From assembly GCA_902729315.2 (NCBI GenBank), contig LR746264.1, positions 2,527,378 to 2,591,377 of the forward strand: a stretch of 64,000 bases of DNA, written 5' to 3'. Below the pieces are notes generated by a model. That model ran no database searches. It was not told where the DNA came from and saw nothing but the letters and a program-made list of their open reading frames with translations. This DNA comes from Spirodela intermedia (Eukaryota; Streptophyta; Magnoliopsida; Alismatales; Araceae). A program made the position numbers and the translations under genes. Below, piece by piece: positions 1-11,200 of this stretch (position 1 is its first letter; each line of letters begins with the position of its first letter).

Positions 1-1600
1 TATAAAAACTCTTGTATCTCTCAAAGTTACAAGTGAGTGAGAGAGAGAGAGACTAAGGTGAGCGCATGATGAAAAGAGAACAAACTTAAGTGAAACCACA
101 CACATAGCTGAGAGACGATGTGTGAATATGTGTCGACATATACATATGTAGATAGAACAATAAAGTATAATGGAATATAAAACATAGGGAGTCAATTTCA
201 TCTCCCTCTTGGTGTTCCACTTAGCCACATCAAACCTAATAAAAGTTAATCAAATAGTTTCAATTATTTAAAAAAGTTATTTCACATGTATTAGGATAAG
301 TGTATATGCATAGTAATGACATATTTTACTCATAAAAAATTAATAAAAAGCAAAAAACTTAGAATAAACTATTTTTAAATTATTTTTTCTGAAATATATG
401 TTAATTAATTTAATGTCTTAATAAAATTGAATTAAATTACCCCTTGTTTGTATATGATCCCTAATAAAATGGTCTGATTTTAATAGGCTTTATTTAGAGT
501 GTATGATTGATTTTTTTTGCTAAGTATGTAACTTATCAACAGATTTTCAGTTTTAATTATCAAAATCAAGGGCATAAAAAAAATATTTCCTCCATATATC
601 ACAGCTGTAAGGGACTTTATCTTTCATAACTTAATATAAATAAAGATAAGTAAAATTATCCAATCATTATCTAAAGGTACATTATGAATCAATGTAGACT
701 TGGTGATGATCATTTTGATGTGATGAACAAAAAATCTCTTTTCTATTCTCGTTTTTCTTTTCTTCTTCTTATTCAAATGAAAATAAATGAAGACTCAATC
801 AATTAACTACAATCCATAGTTGATGTTATCTTTGTGTGATTCATTTTATGTAGTTTATAGCCAATTTGTAATAAATGACATGGATACCACTAATGCATTA
901 GTTGAATAATATTTTGATGATGACAAACACAAATAAGACAAATCAATGAATTGAATTGTATACTCTTTATGCATGATACATGATTGAATAGTATTTTATG
1001 TATGAGTATGAAGTTAATTGAATTAAAATAAGAAATAACTTAAAGTCATAATATTAAATATTTAAATATTGAATTATGAAATTTGATAGATTTCACTACT
1101 CTGAGATTATTACTTTGCATCTTATTATAAGTATTACCAGTATTTATAGAAATTAACTCTAACAAAAAGTAATGACGTGAACATTAAAATTATTGAGAAT
1201 AACTAAAGTAAAATATGTGTATGAAATTTTATTGAGTGTACAAGATGCTTTAAATGTAAAATCATTGTCTTTGGGTACTCTTGCTATTGAATTAATCAAT
1301 TGATTTCAAAGTATTTATTCGGCCATTCAGAATTTCAAAGTATTTGAATGTGTTTTTAATCATAAGATATTACTTTACGTTGAGATGTATTATGAATTCT
1401 ATTTCAATGATAGAATTTCTCATCAGATCTATTTGAAAATATAACCTTGGGATATGAACATATGTGACTGATAATCATGATTTATCTTAGAAGATATATG
1501 AACCCTTATCAACCCTTAATAGTTTGATATTGGTTTACAACTATTTTAGAATTTAATGCTGAGAGACTAGAAAAAATGTGAGATTTTTGAATCTGCTTTC
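1..1600. other. AT-rich intergenic DNA, no gene seen
   Basis: No open reading frame of note and no recognisable RNA gene. A short GA run lies at about 38-51. From about 600 to 1340 it holds one copy of a diverged repeat that recurs at about 4510-5340 and in part at about 10990-11175 (listed separately). Confidence 0.7.
600..1340 (+). repeat. diverged dispersed repeat, copy 1
   Basis: Its order of landmarks matches the DNA at 4510-5340: a stretch with GTAGACTTGGTGATGAT, then AATATTTTGATGATGACAAACA, then TGCATGATACATGATTGA, then TTGAATTAATCAATTGA followed by CAAAGTA. Similarity is seen by eye across about 750 bp with many small indels. No coding capacity or terminal motif is visible, so the class is unknown; a decayed LTR or non-autonomous element is possible. 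Confidence 0.6.
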
Positions 1601-1744
1601 CATATAAAGTCAGCATCTCATCGATGATTAATTAGTTTTATATGATCATCTTTGGCTTGTCTAGAGAGCTTGCCTGTTAAAGGATATAATCTGATTCTAA
1701 TGTCCTGTACCGTGTCCAACTGGGACTCGTATTCGGGTATCCTT

Positions 1745-1870
1745 TTGCAGCTTTTCCACGTCGTCGCCGGTGGCGCCGCCTCGTTGCCTACTCCCCCATC
1801 CCCCTTCGCCGGCGGAAGCGATGGTTGCCGGCGCCGGCGCCGGTGAGCGTTGCCTACTTCGCTCCGCTGA
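1745..1870. other. GC-rich island in AT-rich DNA
   Basis: A roughly 120-bp GC-rich patch surrounded by AT-rich sequence. It contains a perfect 16-bp palindrome (CCGGCGCCGGCGCCGG, 1828-1843). An ATG at 1821 is followed by Val-Ala-Gly-Ala-Gly-Ala codons running into GTGAGCG, which looks like a short first coding exon with a splice donor on the plus strand. No downstream exon could be found, so this may be a gene relic. Confidence 0.3.
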
Positions 1871-2137
1871 CACGAGGGAGAAACAACTCGAGCTTGCTGT
1901 TTGGCCCAGCTGCGTGGGGAATCGCCTCTTCTGTTCGTTCCCATGAGGCTTATGATCCCATGATACATGGAAAGTGGAGCGACTCACAGTAAAGTACACC
2001 TATCGTTGAAGGATATTTTCTAGTGCCCTCTAAGTTCGGCCTATCCGAAACCTCCGGAACCAACGTGCAATTTAAGATATATATGTAATAAGAAATGGGC
2101 TCCAAGCCTGAGGGGGACGAAGCTCGGAGTCAGCAGG

Positions 2138-2139
<2 letters not shown>

Positions 2140-2171
<32 letters not shown>

Positions 2172-2379
2172 CGTGAGAGAGAGAGGTAGAGGGAGACAGA
2201 GATACTGAGCGAGAGAGGGATATTAACAGAGTGAGCGAGAATCAGAGAGACAGAGAACGAGAGAGCGAAGGAGACATACAGATGGTGAGCGAGGGAGAGA
2301 TAGAAAAGGTGTGAGAGAATCGGAGTGACAGAAAGAACGAGAGAGCGAAGGAGAGAGAGAGAGAGAGATAGAGAGAAGG

Positions 2380-2414
<35 letters not shown>

Positions 2415-2490
2415 GGGGGAGAGAGAGAGCCGCGAGAGAGAGAGATAGAGAGGGGGGGAGAGCGAGAGAGAGAGAGAGAGCACTAGGACA
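2140..2490 (+). repeat. GA-rich imperfect microsatellite block
   Basis: About 350 bp of nearly pure purine sequence made of GA runs broken by short units such as GTGAGCGAG, GAGAATCGGAGTGACAGA and GGGGGGGAG. It lies in the 3' flank of the decayed dehydrin copy. The matching place in the partner copy (about 12715-12745) holds only about 30 bp of GAGC/GA repeat, so the block expanded here. Confidence 0.85.
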
Positions 2491-2648
2491 GTGGGAGCAA
2501 GGAGAAGGCGGTTGTTATTCAATCATGGAATCCTTCTTACAGGGGGAGACAATTGAGGGGCGGGGTAGGGGAGAAGAGGGAAAGAGAGGAGGTACCGAAA
2601 GCTAGTCCTAGAGGTCGAGGTCGAACTCGAAGAAACTCCCCCTACCAC

Positions 2649-2706
2649 CTACTCATCCCCTCCTTCGTCCTCCTCCTCCTCCTCCTCCTCCTCCTCCTCC
2701 TCCTCC

Positions 2707-2768
<62 letters not shown>

Positions 2769-3107
2769 TTCCTCCTCTTCCTCCTCTTCCTCCTCCTCGC
2801 CCTCCTTCCCCTTCTTCTTCTTCTTCTTCTTCTTCTCCTCCTCCCCGTAGACCAGTTCGTGGAAGGTCTCCTTGATCATCTCCTTGATCCTCTCCTTTAG
2901 GCCCCCTCCTTCCTCCTTTTCCTCCTCGCCGTTCCCCAACTGGTAGATCTTCTCCTTGATCTTCTCCACAAGGCCCCCTCCCTCCTCCTCGTAGTGGAGC
3001 TTCTCCTTGATCATATCCTTGATCTTATCCATCAGCCCTCCTCCCTCCTTGTGCTCGCCGCTGACGTGGAGCGCCTCCTAGATCTTGTGGATGATTCCCG
3101 ACTTCTC
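2649..3107 (-). pseudogene. decayed KS-type dehydrin paralogue with poly-Glu tail
   Basis: Aligned by eye with the intact dehydrin at 12841-13137. The codons matching its first residues can be read on the minus strand just below 3107 (GIIHKI, stop, EALHV-like), but the start ATG is replaced and a TAG stands at about codon 8. An ORF restarts at Met 3032 and runs 127 aa to 2649. It holds K-segment-like repeats (GLVEKIKEKI, GLKERIKEMI, and the start MDKIKDMI), then eight Lys, then about 43 consecutive Glu made by a GAG microsatellite. The C-terminal Ser cluster (S-segment) is gone. The TATAAAA box of the partner has decayed to TATATGAG. Translation from Met 3032 cannot be excluded, so a novel acidic protein is an alternative to a dead gene. 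Confidence 0.75.
2667..2840 (+). repeat. (TCC)n/(TTC)n trinucleotide microsatellite
   Basis: Mostly TCC units with interspersed TTCC, then TTC repeats at about 2809-2834. On the minus strand it codes for the poly-Glu and poly-Lys runs of the decayed dehydrin copy. The long plus-strand leucine-rich frame over it is a by-product of the repeat. Confidence 0.9.
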
Positions 3108-3425
3108 TCTCTCACACTCTCCCTCTCCCTCTCCTCTTTTCTCCCGCTTTCTCGCTTGCCTCTCATATAGATGATTGGCTGGGGCCAAGGAAGCCTGAAG
3201 AGGATGAGAATAGCACCAAACCTCACAGGTCTCGCTTGGAGAAGCTCCCCACGAGGAGGAGAATCAGTCGGATACTGCTATTCCAACCCCCGATCGCTTC
3301 TTTCGCATCTGCAAGTGAGAACGATGGTGGACCCAGGCGGATATCGGAAACCTCCAGACGGCTTGGGTCCGTCGGATGCAGCTGACTGGAGTTGCTGTCC
3401 AGGTATTTGACGGCAAGAAATCTGC

Positions 3426-3446
3426 CACGTCACGGCACGTGACGTC
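3426..3446 (-). promoter_or_regulatory. G-box/ABRE-like cluster upstream of decayed dehydrin
   Basis: CACGTC (3426-3431), the palindromic G-box CACGTG (3436-3441) and an overlapping ACGTGACGTC lie within 21 bp, about 330 bp upstream of the lost dehydrin start. ACGT-core clusters are typical of ABA-responsive dehydrin promoters. Here they serve a decayed gene, so present function is doubtful. Confidence 0.45.
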
Positions 3447-3679
3447 CAGCACACAGCGAATCAATCATGGACAAAGTCAAATGCCCTTGAAAAAGTCTCG
3501 GTCCATTAGCTGGGCCGTGGTCGCTTTCAAGTACAGCCTCCGCAACTGTGGTAAGACGACAAAAACTAGATAAAAAAACCACATAATATATATTTAATAA
3601 TAATAATTATTATTATTATTATTTTCTTAATGTGGGAGCAGGGGACGCCCCTCATTGATCGGACGGTGATACCCCCTCA

Positions 3680-3895
3680 CTAATCATGTCAACGCTCATT
3701 AGCATTTCGCCTTCCATTTACTGCACCAATGAAGGAGCACATTAAGCATCAAATTGCTCTTGCAGGTCTATCTATCGTAAGTAGGTTGGGTTGCGAGGAG
3801 GGGGAATGGAAGGGGGGGAATCCTCTCTCTGCTTAGCACGTACGTAGGCCCTGTGAAGGTTCCCTTCTTGAAAGTATACTCCACCAACTTTGGCA
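3680..3895 (-). pseudogene. relic of the last two FIP2-like exons
   Basis: This matches the exons at 13715-13768 and 13871-13951. The penultimate exon still reads GAKVGG-like codons after an AG acceptor, but later codons have diverged and the GTAAGTG donor is gone. In the last exon the first codon, CAA in the intact gene, is TAA, and the pentapeptide pattern downstream has degraded. No upstream FIP2 exons accompany it, so it is a dead 3' fragment carried by the segmental duplication. Confidence 0.75.
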
Positions 3896-4215
3896 CCTGT
3901 AGTAGATCAATATCGGAGGGTAATAAACTGAGGGTGAAAATTATGATGATGAGGGAGTTTCTTTGAAGAAAATAAGGAAACGGGGTTATCAGGTCCATCA
4001 TTTAATGAGATGTGACGACATAAATCAAAAACTCAGATGAAGGCAATGAGCTTTGATTGAAGTGGGTAATTAGGTCAACCCTTCATCTGTTGAGATATGA
4101 CAGAATTCGAAAACCCAGATAAAGCCAATAAATATGAATTTATTCTGAAATGAGAAACTCATAAGGGAGAAAAAGTATGGCATGCTTGTCACATATTAGC
4201 TGAAGTTGGTGTTGA

Positions 4216-7200
4216 CTTCTAATTGGTGGCACGATATTCCGATGGGGGGTTGAATTGACATAGTTTTCTTTGATGTCAACGATTTACAAACAAGAATAAT
4301 CATCAACAAGTTCCATTAAATTTACAAAACTCTATCCTTAAATTCTTATAAATCGTAGTGTTTACACTTCGACTTTTAGATACAACAACAACCTATTATA
4401 TTTCATAGTTCTAGCATTTCCAAAATCCCCATCTAGATTTTACAGCTCTTGGTGGTAAAAATTGAAGAAGCAATCTATTCTTTTCTAGATTTCACAGCCC
4501 TATGACACCTAAAATAAGCGATGCTCCACATTTCTTTCTTTTGTATTTCATGACTATTGGAAACTTAGTCTCTCAATTTAATATAAATAAAAATAGATGA
4601 AATTACTCAATCTGTTCGACACTTTCCCAAATGATATCTCAGCAGTTTGCATTGACTTTAGCATGAAGATATGTTATGAATTGATGTAGACTTGATGATG
4701 ATTGTTGTGATGTGACAAGTAAAAAATCATTCTTCTCTTTCTCATTCCTATTTTTTTCTCATTAAAATAAAAAATTGCTTTGAAATTTGAATCACTAAAT
4801 GAGGACGATTAATTCAATGCACTCTTGACATTATCTTTACTCAATCAATTTGATTTAGTCTACATCTAATGTGTAATAGATGACGTAGATATTATTGAAG
4901 TACTACTTTAATAATATTTTGATGATGACAAACATGCATAAGAAAATAAAATATTAAATAATGTTAAGCACTATATATGCATGATATATGATTGATTAAT
5001 ATTTTATATACACTTTTGAATTTAGTTAAAATAAAATAAGAAAACATCCAAAATAATAATATTAATAATCTGAATAAGAAGTCAAGGAATGCATTTTAAT
5101 ACCATAATGTTGAATTTGAAAAATAGTATATCTTGCAATGAGAATTACTAACATTTATAGAAATTTCCTATAATCAAAATAATGATTTGAACATCAAATT
5201 TATCAATAATTATTGATGTAAATTGTATGTATGAAAGTTTAGTCAATGTACTAGATGTTCATAATATAAGATCATTACTTGTAATTAATATTGATATTGA
5301 ATTAATCAATTGAGTTCAAAGTACTTATTTATATCTTCAATTTTTTTATTTAATTGACCAATTGAGTTCAAAGTACTTATTTAGATGTGCAAATGATGAG
5401 TGAACTTACTTCATATTCTTCATTGACTTGATCCAAAAATCAAATAATTCAACAACTATAACTCAAGTTCTCCATCAAACTCTAAGGTAATTAAGTGTTG
5501 AAGAGAGTTACTTTAGCAAAGGCACATGACACATCATATTTGCCTTGAGAATGGTTAAGTTTTTGCAAATACAAACATGAGAGTTGGGTTGTTGATCACA
5601 TGGGATTTTCTGTATCTTTCAAAAGGTTCAATGAGATGGGTTGAATTAGTTTCCTATGGTTTTTTCTTATTTTCATTTTTTTTATCTATGAATGAATGTG
5701 ATTACATAGGTTCTTACACAATTATCTTATTCTAAGGACAAGTCTAATCGATGTAGTTTCTTTCTACTCAAGTTCCCTCTTGACTTTCTTGTCACCACTA
5801 ACACATTAAATTTTTATAGTAATTTGTTTGTCACTTGGCTACTTCTAATCTCAAAGGATTCTTCCTATCAAGGTTCATTATTCTCTTTCAGAAATAAATA
5901 ATGATTCCATGAGATCAATAGCTCAACCACATTAATATGATCTTAGCAAATATCATACCTTTTTCAAGTATAATTAAGCTTTCAACACTATGTGCCATAA
6001 TTGATGAACTCAATTTAGAGGTTAGATATTTCATCGTGATGTAATTAAGTTCATGTAAATAATATTTATAAAACTTTACTCTTTTATTTATGATAAGTAA
6101 AGGTTGACTCTCAAGAAGTGTGAGTAATGAGAGTAAGAATTTTAGTTATTTTATTTCTTATATATATATAGATATACTTGAGATTATGAAGGATGAAATT
6201 AATCTAACAAAGGTAAAGACAAGAAAAAGAAAAGATGTGACAAAGGAGAGATAATGAATCTAACGTAATAGAATGATAGAATAAATAATAAAATTAGTTC
6301 AAACTAAGAGTTAATCTATCCATAGAGAAGATTACAAAGATGTCTAAATCTAGATCTTACATAGACCTCATTGTTCATCAGTCCTAGTGGTGCTTAATCT
6401 ACAACCATCTTGATACATTTTAAAACAAGAATGTTGCTGATTGGATTTTGATTTTTTTTATTTTTTCTTACAATTAACCACTACTAGAGAGAGAGAGCCA
6501 AAAAACACCCTCCAAGAGAGGGGGGGGGGGTTGAGATGTCTTAAACCTCTAAATAATTAAGCCCCTCTAATAGATGATTATGATTGATAACTGACTCTCT
6601 TAGTGAATGTTCCAGATTATTTCATGAGAGTGACACTCTAATTCTCTTCTTAATCTCATCTTAGGGTACCATAAAATAAGTGACTTAGATCTTATCTCTT
6701 GATAGTCCTTTTAAGTCTAAATGAGCTAGGTCAAGGTGACACCCTCTCTCGGGCTCATAAGCATATTAAGCTGGCCCTTTCTATAAGACTTGGCTTTTTT
6801 TTGGACTGAAAACTTAAGCTTCTTTCATTATTCTAACTCATAATAAGAGTCACATAAGTCATTGCATCAAATAATTATCACAAAAATGTGAGAGAATTAT
6901 TACTTGACTTTATAAAAGTCAAGTGAAGTTAGTCTCATAATATAAATAAAATAAATAAAATAATATAGATTAAGATTTAAATAATCAAATATTATGAATA
7001 TCATAATAAGTCAATAATATATATAATGACATTATCTATCTATTAATTAATATCTATATATAAGATATTCATACATAAATACAACTACTAATTTATAATT
7101 ATCATTAACTTAAATCTCTTTCTATTCATTATTCAAGTACCTAAAAATACTTCAGCAGTGAATGTTGACCTTTATACATGAGAGAGTTAACCTTTGAAGT

Positions 7201-7429
7201 AAATGTTGACGTTAATCACTACTGATGAATATATTATTGATGCAACTTTTAATTCTTTATTGAAGCCCATGTTAGATTCTGTGATAAATGGAGATGAATG
7301 TTCCTTTGAGCATGAATAAATGTAATAAAAATATCTTCATAAAAATTATTATTCTTCTTCGTAAGCTCCTTTTTATCTTCTAACGTTTTCCTCTCTTTTC
7401 ATTTCTTAAAAATAGTCATGTGAATTCAA
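4216..7429. other. AT-rich intergenic DNA with decayed repeats
   Basis: No gene is supported. It holds the second copy of the dispersed repeat (4510-5340), fragments with GGGTTGAATT that resemble ends of decayed LTR elements (about 4240 and 5640), a C/G-run stretch near 6521-6530, and simple AT-rich sequence. Confidence 0.6.
4510..5340 (+). repeat. diverged dispersed repeat, copy 2
   Basis: Partner of 600-1340 in the same orientation. Shared landmarks include GTAGACTTGATGATGAT, AATATTTTGATGATGACAAACA and TTGAATTAATCAATTGAGTT. Together the two copies bracket the decayed dehydrin block as direct repeats. The end of this copy contains a further short tandem duplication of the CAATTGAGTTCAAAGTACTT segment (5307-5382). 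Confidence 0.6.
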
Positions 7430-7795
7430 ATTTCTTCACGTTGCTCTACCCACATGTTAATGAACTTTTCTCATTCTTTTCTTTGAAACTTGTTATTCTC
7501 ATATTTATTATACTTTAGACTTTGTTTAAAGATTCTGAACTTATTAATATACATTTTTAATTTCAAGATTGAGTTAAAATAAATTTATTTAGCTTGTAGT
7601 TATCTCCACGTGTCCTATTGACATGCCACCATCTAGAATGTGTGACAATGACCTTTGCTCATTCTTTACATTGAAGTTCACTATTATCATAGCTATTATA
7701 CTTGAAACTCGGTTAATGAATTCCTAACTTATCAATGATCATCTTTAAAGCTAGTGTTGAGTATAGACATAGTTGTTAAGTTTGTTGTTATCTCC
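7430..7795 (+). repeat. tandem duplication, unit about 185-190 bp
   Basis: Two adjacent copies share an ordered set of words: CTCATTCTTT followed by TTGAA, then TATTATACTT, then AACTTATTAAT/CAATGAT, then GTTATCTCCA. The GTTATCTCCA-type words fall near 7600 and 7790. Divergence is considerable. No coding capacity. Confidence 0.55.
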
Positions 7796-8215
7796 ATGCA
7801 TTTTGTTGTTATATAGCTCTCAAGTTCAAATCATGCTGGAGACAATAATATTCTATTTTTTTCACATATTTCTTTACTTAGCTTTCTAGCTTATTGTTGT
7901 ATAGGTTATGAGTTTGAACCTTACCAATGTCTTTGTTTATTTATGATTTTCAATTATTTTACTCAATGAAGATTTTGACTTTTTATTATTTAAGTTTTGA
8001 GTTTAAATCACATACTTAACTTAGTATTTCTTGATTTTTCATGTGTTTTTCTCATTGTGGCTTACAACTTTCCATCGCTCAAGTTCTAAGTTTGAATCCT
8101 TCATTTGAATCATTATTTCTTGATTTTCTAAATGATTTTTCTTGTTGAGGCTTCCAATTTTCCTTCACTCAGGTTTTAAGTTCGAATCCTACATCTAGCT
8201 TAATATTTCTTGACC
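7780..8215 (+). repeat. five-copy tandem array, 88-90 bp unit, with tRNA-type B-box words
   Basis: The word GTTYRAATCC or a close variant starts at 7824 (GTTCAAATCA), 7912 (GTTTGAACCT), 8001 (GTTTAAATCA), 8090 (GTTTGAATCC) and 8180 (GTTCGAATCC). Spacings are 88, 89, 89 and 90 bp. The last three units also share TTAATATTTCTTGA-like and GTGGCTTACAACTTTCC/GAGGCTTCCAATTTTCC-like sequence. GTTCGAATCC matches the pol III internal B box of tRNAs and plant SINEs. No unit folds into a complete tRNA by eye, so a tandem array built from a tRNA-derived repeat is the best reading. Confidence 0.65.
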
Positions 8216-11200
8216 TTAAAGAAACTTCATCACATGTGTTTCCATTTGAATTTTTACACTTATATATAAACTTTATATTATTGTATTAAATTCGCCATAT
8301 GAGTATCTCAAGGAAATACCTATTAGGTTTGATTTTTTAACCATAGAATTACTCAAGCATCATCAATATATGTTTTGAATATTTCTTAGAGATCTTAAAC
8401 ATCTAATATAAGTCTTCATAAAATTCATTGAATATTTAACAAAGAATAAATAAATTTTATGTTGTAGTAACAAAAAGGGCATCAACATCTTTGAAGAGAA
8501 TAATTAACACTACTAATTTCCTATGAGACTAAAAATAGATAAAATTTATGTTATGAAAAAACTATTGTAAGATCTTACTAGCATGAAAAACCTTAATGTA
8601 TATGTTAACAGGTTCTCCTCCTTGAGTCAACACATAAATAGGCTTGATTATCAATCTTTTTCAGAACCATTTTTTAAAATTTTTTTTATATACCTAATTC
8701 ATCCCCTCTCCCTACCTTAGTGCTTCAACTAGTTGGACTATTCTAATAAAAATTATGTTATGTTTTACATTTTCTTTTCTTATTCTTTTTGTCACAAAGA
8801 TATTGTACAAATAGCACATAATACAACTGATTGTCTTTTTGACATTGACATAAAGGGAGGAGAAAACATGTACTTATACTAATTCTTTATCAATTTTACA
8901 AGATTAGTAATATTATATTTTTGTATAAAGGGAAAACAATCTAAGACCTACAACCCATATGACTTAAATGGTTTTCATATGAAAAAATATCACATAGATA
9001 TAGTTGTTTAGCTGATTGTTAAACTTGATAAGACCATACAATAAAAATAAATACTTTGCCTAGATTATATTATGATAAAGAAAATCTATATAGAAAAAGA
9101 AAAGCCACACAACAATGCATCATTCATCCTCTTCGTCATCCTCAACTCAACTCATGTAAGTGTCATCATCTATGATTTGGACCAGCACAACCTTGATTTT
9201 CAAATATCTTTAATCCTTAAAATCAAACTTGAACTAGAATTTTTTTGTCCTACACATTGACTTTTACTTATACATTAGTTTAAAGTTTTAAAAATTATTT
9301 TTGTCATCTTCCAAAAGTTAAGTTCTATCTTGAAGTCATCCTTCTTAAAATAACTATTTTAAAATTCAAATTCACATCACTATTTCAAAGGCAAACATTG
9401 ATCAATTTTGTAATAGAAACTCATTATTTTTCTCATTGTCCATATCTAATTAATAACTTATTTTAAATAAAATCAATCCTTAAAAATATTTTTGAATTCA
9501 AATCAATCCTTTTATTGATCCTCTAGAGATTCAAACAATCCTTAAAAATATTCAATATCAAATAGATGCCAAGTTGTCAAACAAATCATAATAGAAAAGT
9601 CAAAAGAGAAAAATCATTTTGATGAAATGCATAGTCTAGACTACTTAATGAACATTACCTAATTCACTAATGTTCATTAAAATTCACCTTTTTATTGATA
9701 CCATTGATATTTTCAATTCTTCTGAATCTAGATTCAAATCACACAAACTAGCCTACATACTCCAAAGAAAAATGGGTGGATGTTATCTAATCACCGCTAG
9801 GTGTAGAATTTACATAGAATTAGTAAATGATCTTTTTTCACCACTTATACATTATTAGTGACACATTTGCAACACATCTTTGAGGGAATACATGCAATCA
9901 CTAGTGATATCATAGATGAGGCAATATAACTTCCAATTGATAGAGTCATAAAATCTCCTATGGGAAAGGAAATCTCAAATTTTATATCTACAACTAATCA
10001 TGATTAGACTTATCATTTTCATGGAAGAATTCATCAAGTTGTACATCAAATCTAATAAAGAATTTTTTGCATCATCCTAGTGTCAAAAATCACATAACCA
10101 TATTAGATCATTTTTAGTGTATCATATCACATATGGCCAAGCCATAAATTTAGTGAATCTTATAATTGAATGCATGAAGAAATAAATTTTGAATCTCAAG
10201 CCTTCTAACCTTCAAAGTATGGTCAGTATCTTTCTCAAGAAAGAAAAAATCATGCATCTTTCTACTTGAAGTTTTAATCTATGCCAATGGAACCTTAAAT
10301 TCATATCATTCTTCCTATGATTTCTCTATCATTGAATTCTATTGGCATAATATTTTTTTAGCTGAAAAATTTTAAATGACATTACTACATATTCATTCTT
10401 GGAGAAATTAAAGAATTTATCAATATTTTTATGATGAAAAAATTAGAGAGTAAAAGTATAAGTTTCAAGAAGAAGTTATGCAAGTCAAGGGGATCGTTTA
10501 AAGTCATAAGGGTGAGATCATTGTGATAGGGGGAGAGTACAGAAAATGGAATCATAGGAGAAGAGGGGCGAGGAACGAGATTGTTATGCTAGCTATAATT
10601 ATTGTGTTAATTATGAATGTAATACAACAATTCAGATTAAGTAATTTGATTCTTTCAAAAATCTTTTACTCTAACAACTAACATGAATAAATTGGAATAT
10701 ATTCAACACAAATTTTAGGAAGCTTAATTAAAATCATCCTCGTGAGTTCTTTCTATGGTTTTGTAATCACCAAAAATAAATTATTTGAGCACTAATATAT
10801 ACATCAAACAATGTTGTTTATTCATTATTCATGAAATATCACTAAATAGTTTTTCAAAATAATCATAAATTTTATTTAAAATAAATTTGAAATATTTTTA
10901 TCAAAGAGAAATTTAAGCCCAATAATATTAAATTTAAACTTCTGATTTATTTTATCACTTGAATTAATAATTTGAATTTTATTTTGATAATTGATAATAT
11001 TATAGGGTTTTCATTGTCAACAATTAATGATTAGCACATCAAAATAAATATAATTTTTTCAAATAAAATATGAGTATGAAAGTTTATTCAATATAGTATA
11101 CTCTCACAATGTGAAGACATATATTTCCATTAGTTATGACATTGAATTAATGAACTAGATTTGAACCCTCATATTGACACGATTTTTTGAATCTTAAATA

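Larger units (their letters stand above)
1990..4215. repeat. segmental duplication, decayed copy of 12540-14310
   Basis: The same landmarks occur in the same order as at 12.5-14.3 kb: the AATAAGAAATGGGCTCCA-like stretch and GA-rich 3' flank, the dehydrin reading frame, the GGGGCCAAGGAAGC promoter segment with nearby AGAATAGCACC, the GATCGGACGG stretch, the two last FIP2 exons (CCACCAACTTTGGCACC) and the GAGGGAGTTTCT intron repeat. It is longer than its partner, mainly through GA and CTC/TCC microsatellite growth. Many substitutions separate the two, so the event is old. Confidence 0.85.

Noticed and set aside
2223-2522. Serine/leucine-rich minus-strand ORF
   Set aside because: Produced wholly by the GA microsatellite block.
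2553-2900. 115-aa plus-strand ORF with long leucine runs
   Set aside because: It is the reverse reading of the CTC/TTC microsatellite in the decayed dehydrin; no family features.
7780-8215. tRNA genes or a CRISPR-like array
   Set aside because: The units have B-box words but no acceptor stem, anticodon arm or proper A box; units are whole tandem copies and not repeats with unique spacers, and the DNA is plant nuclear.
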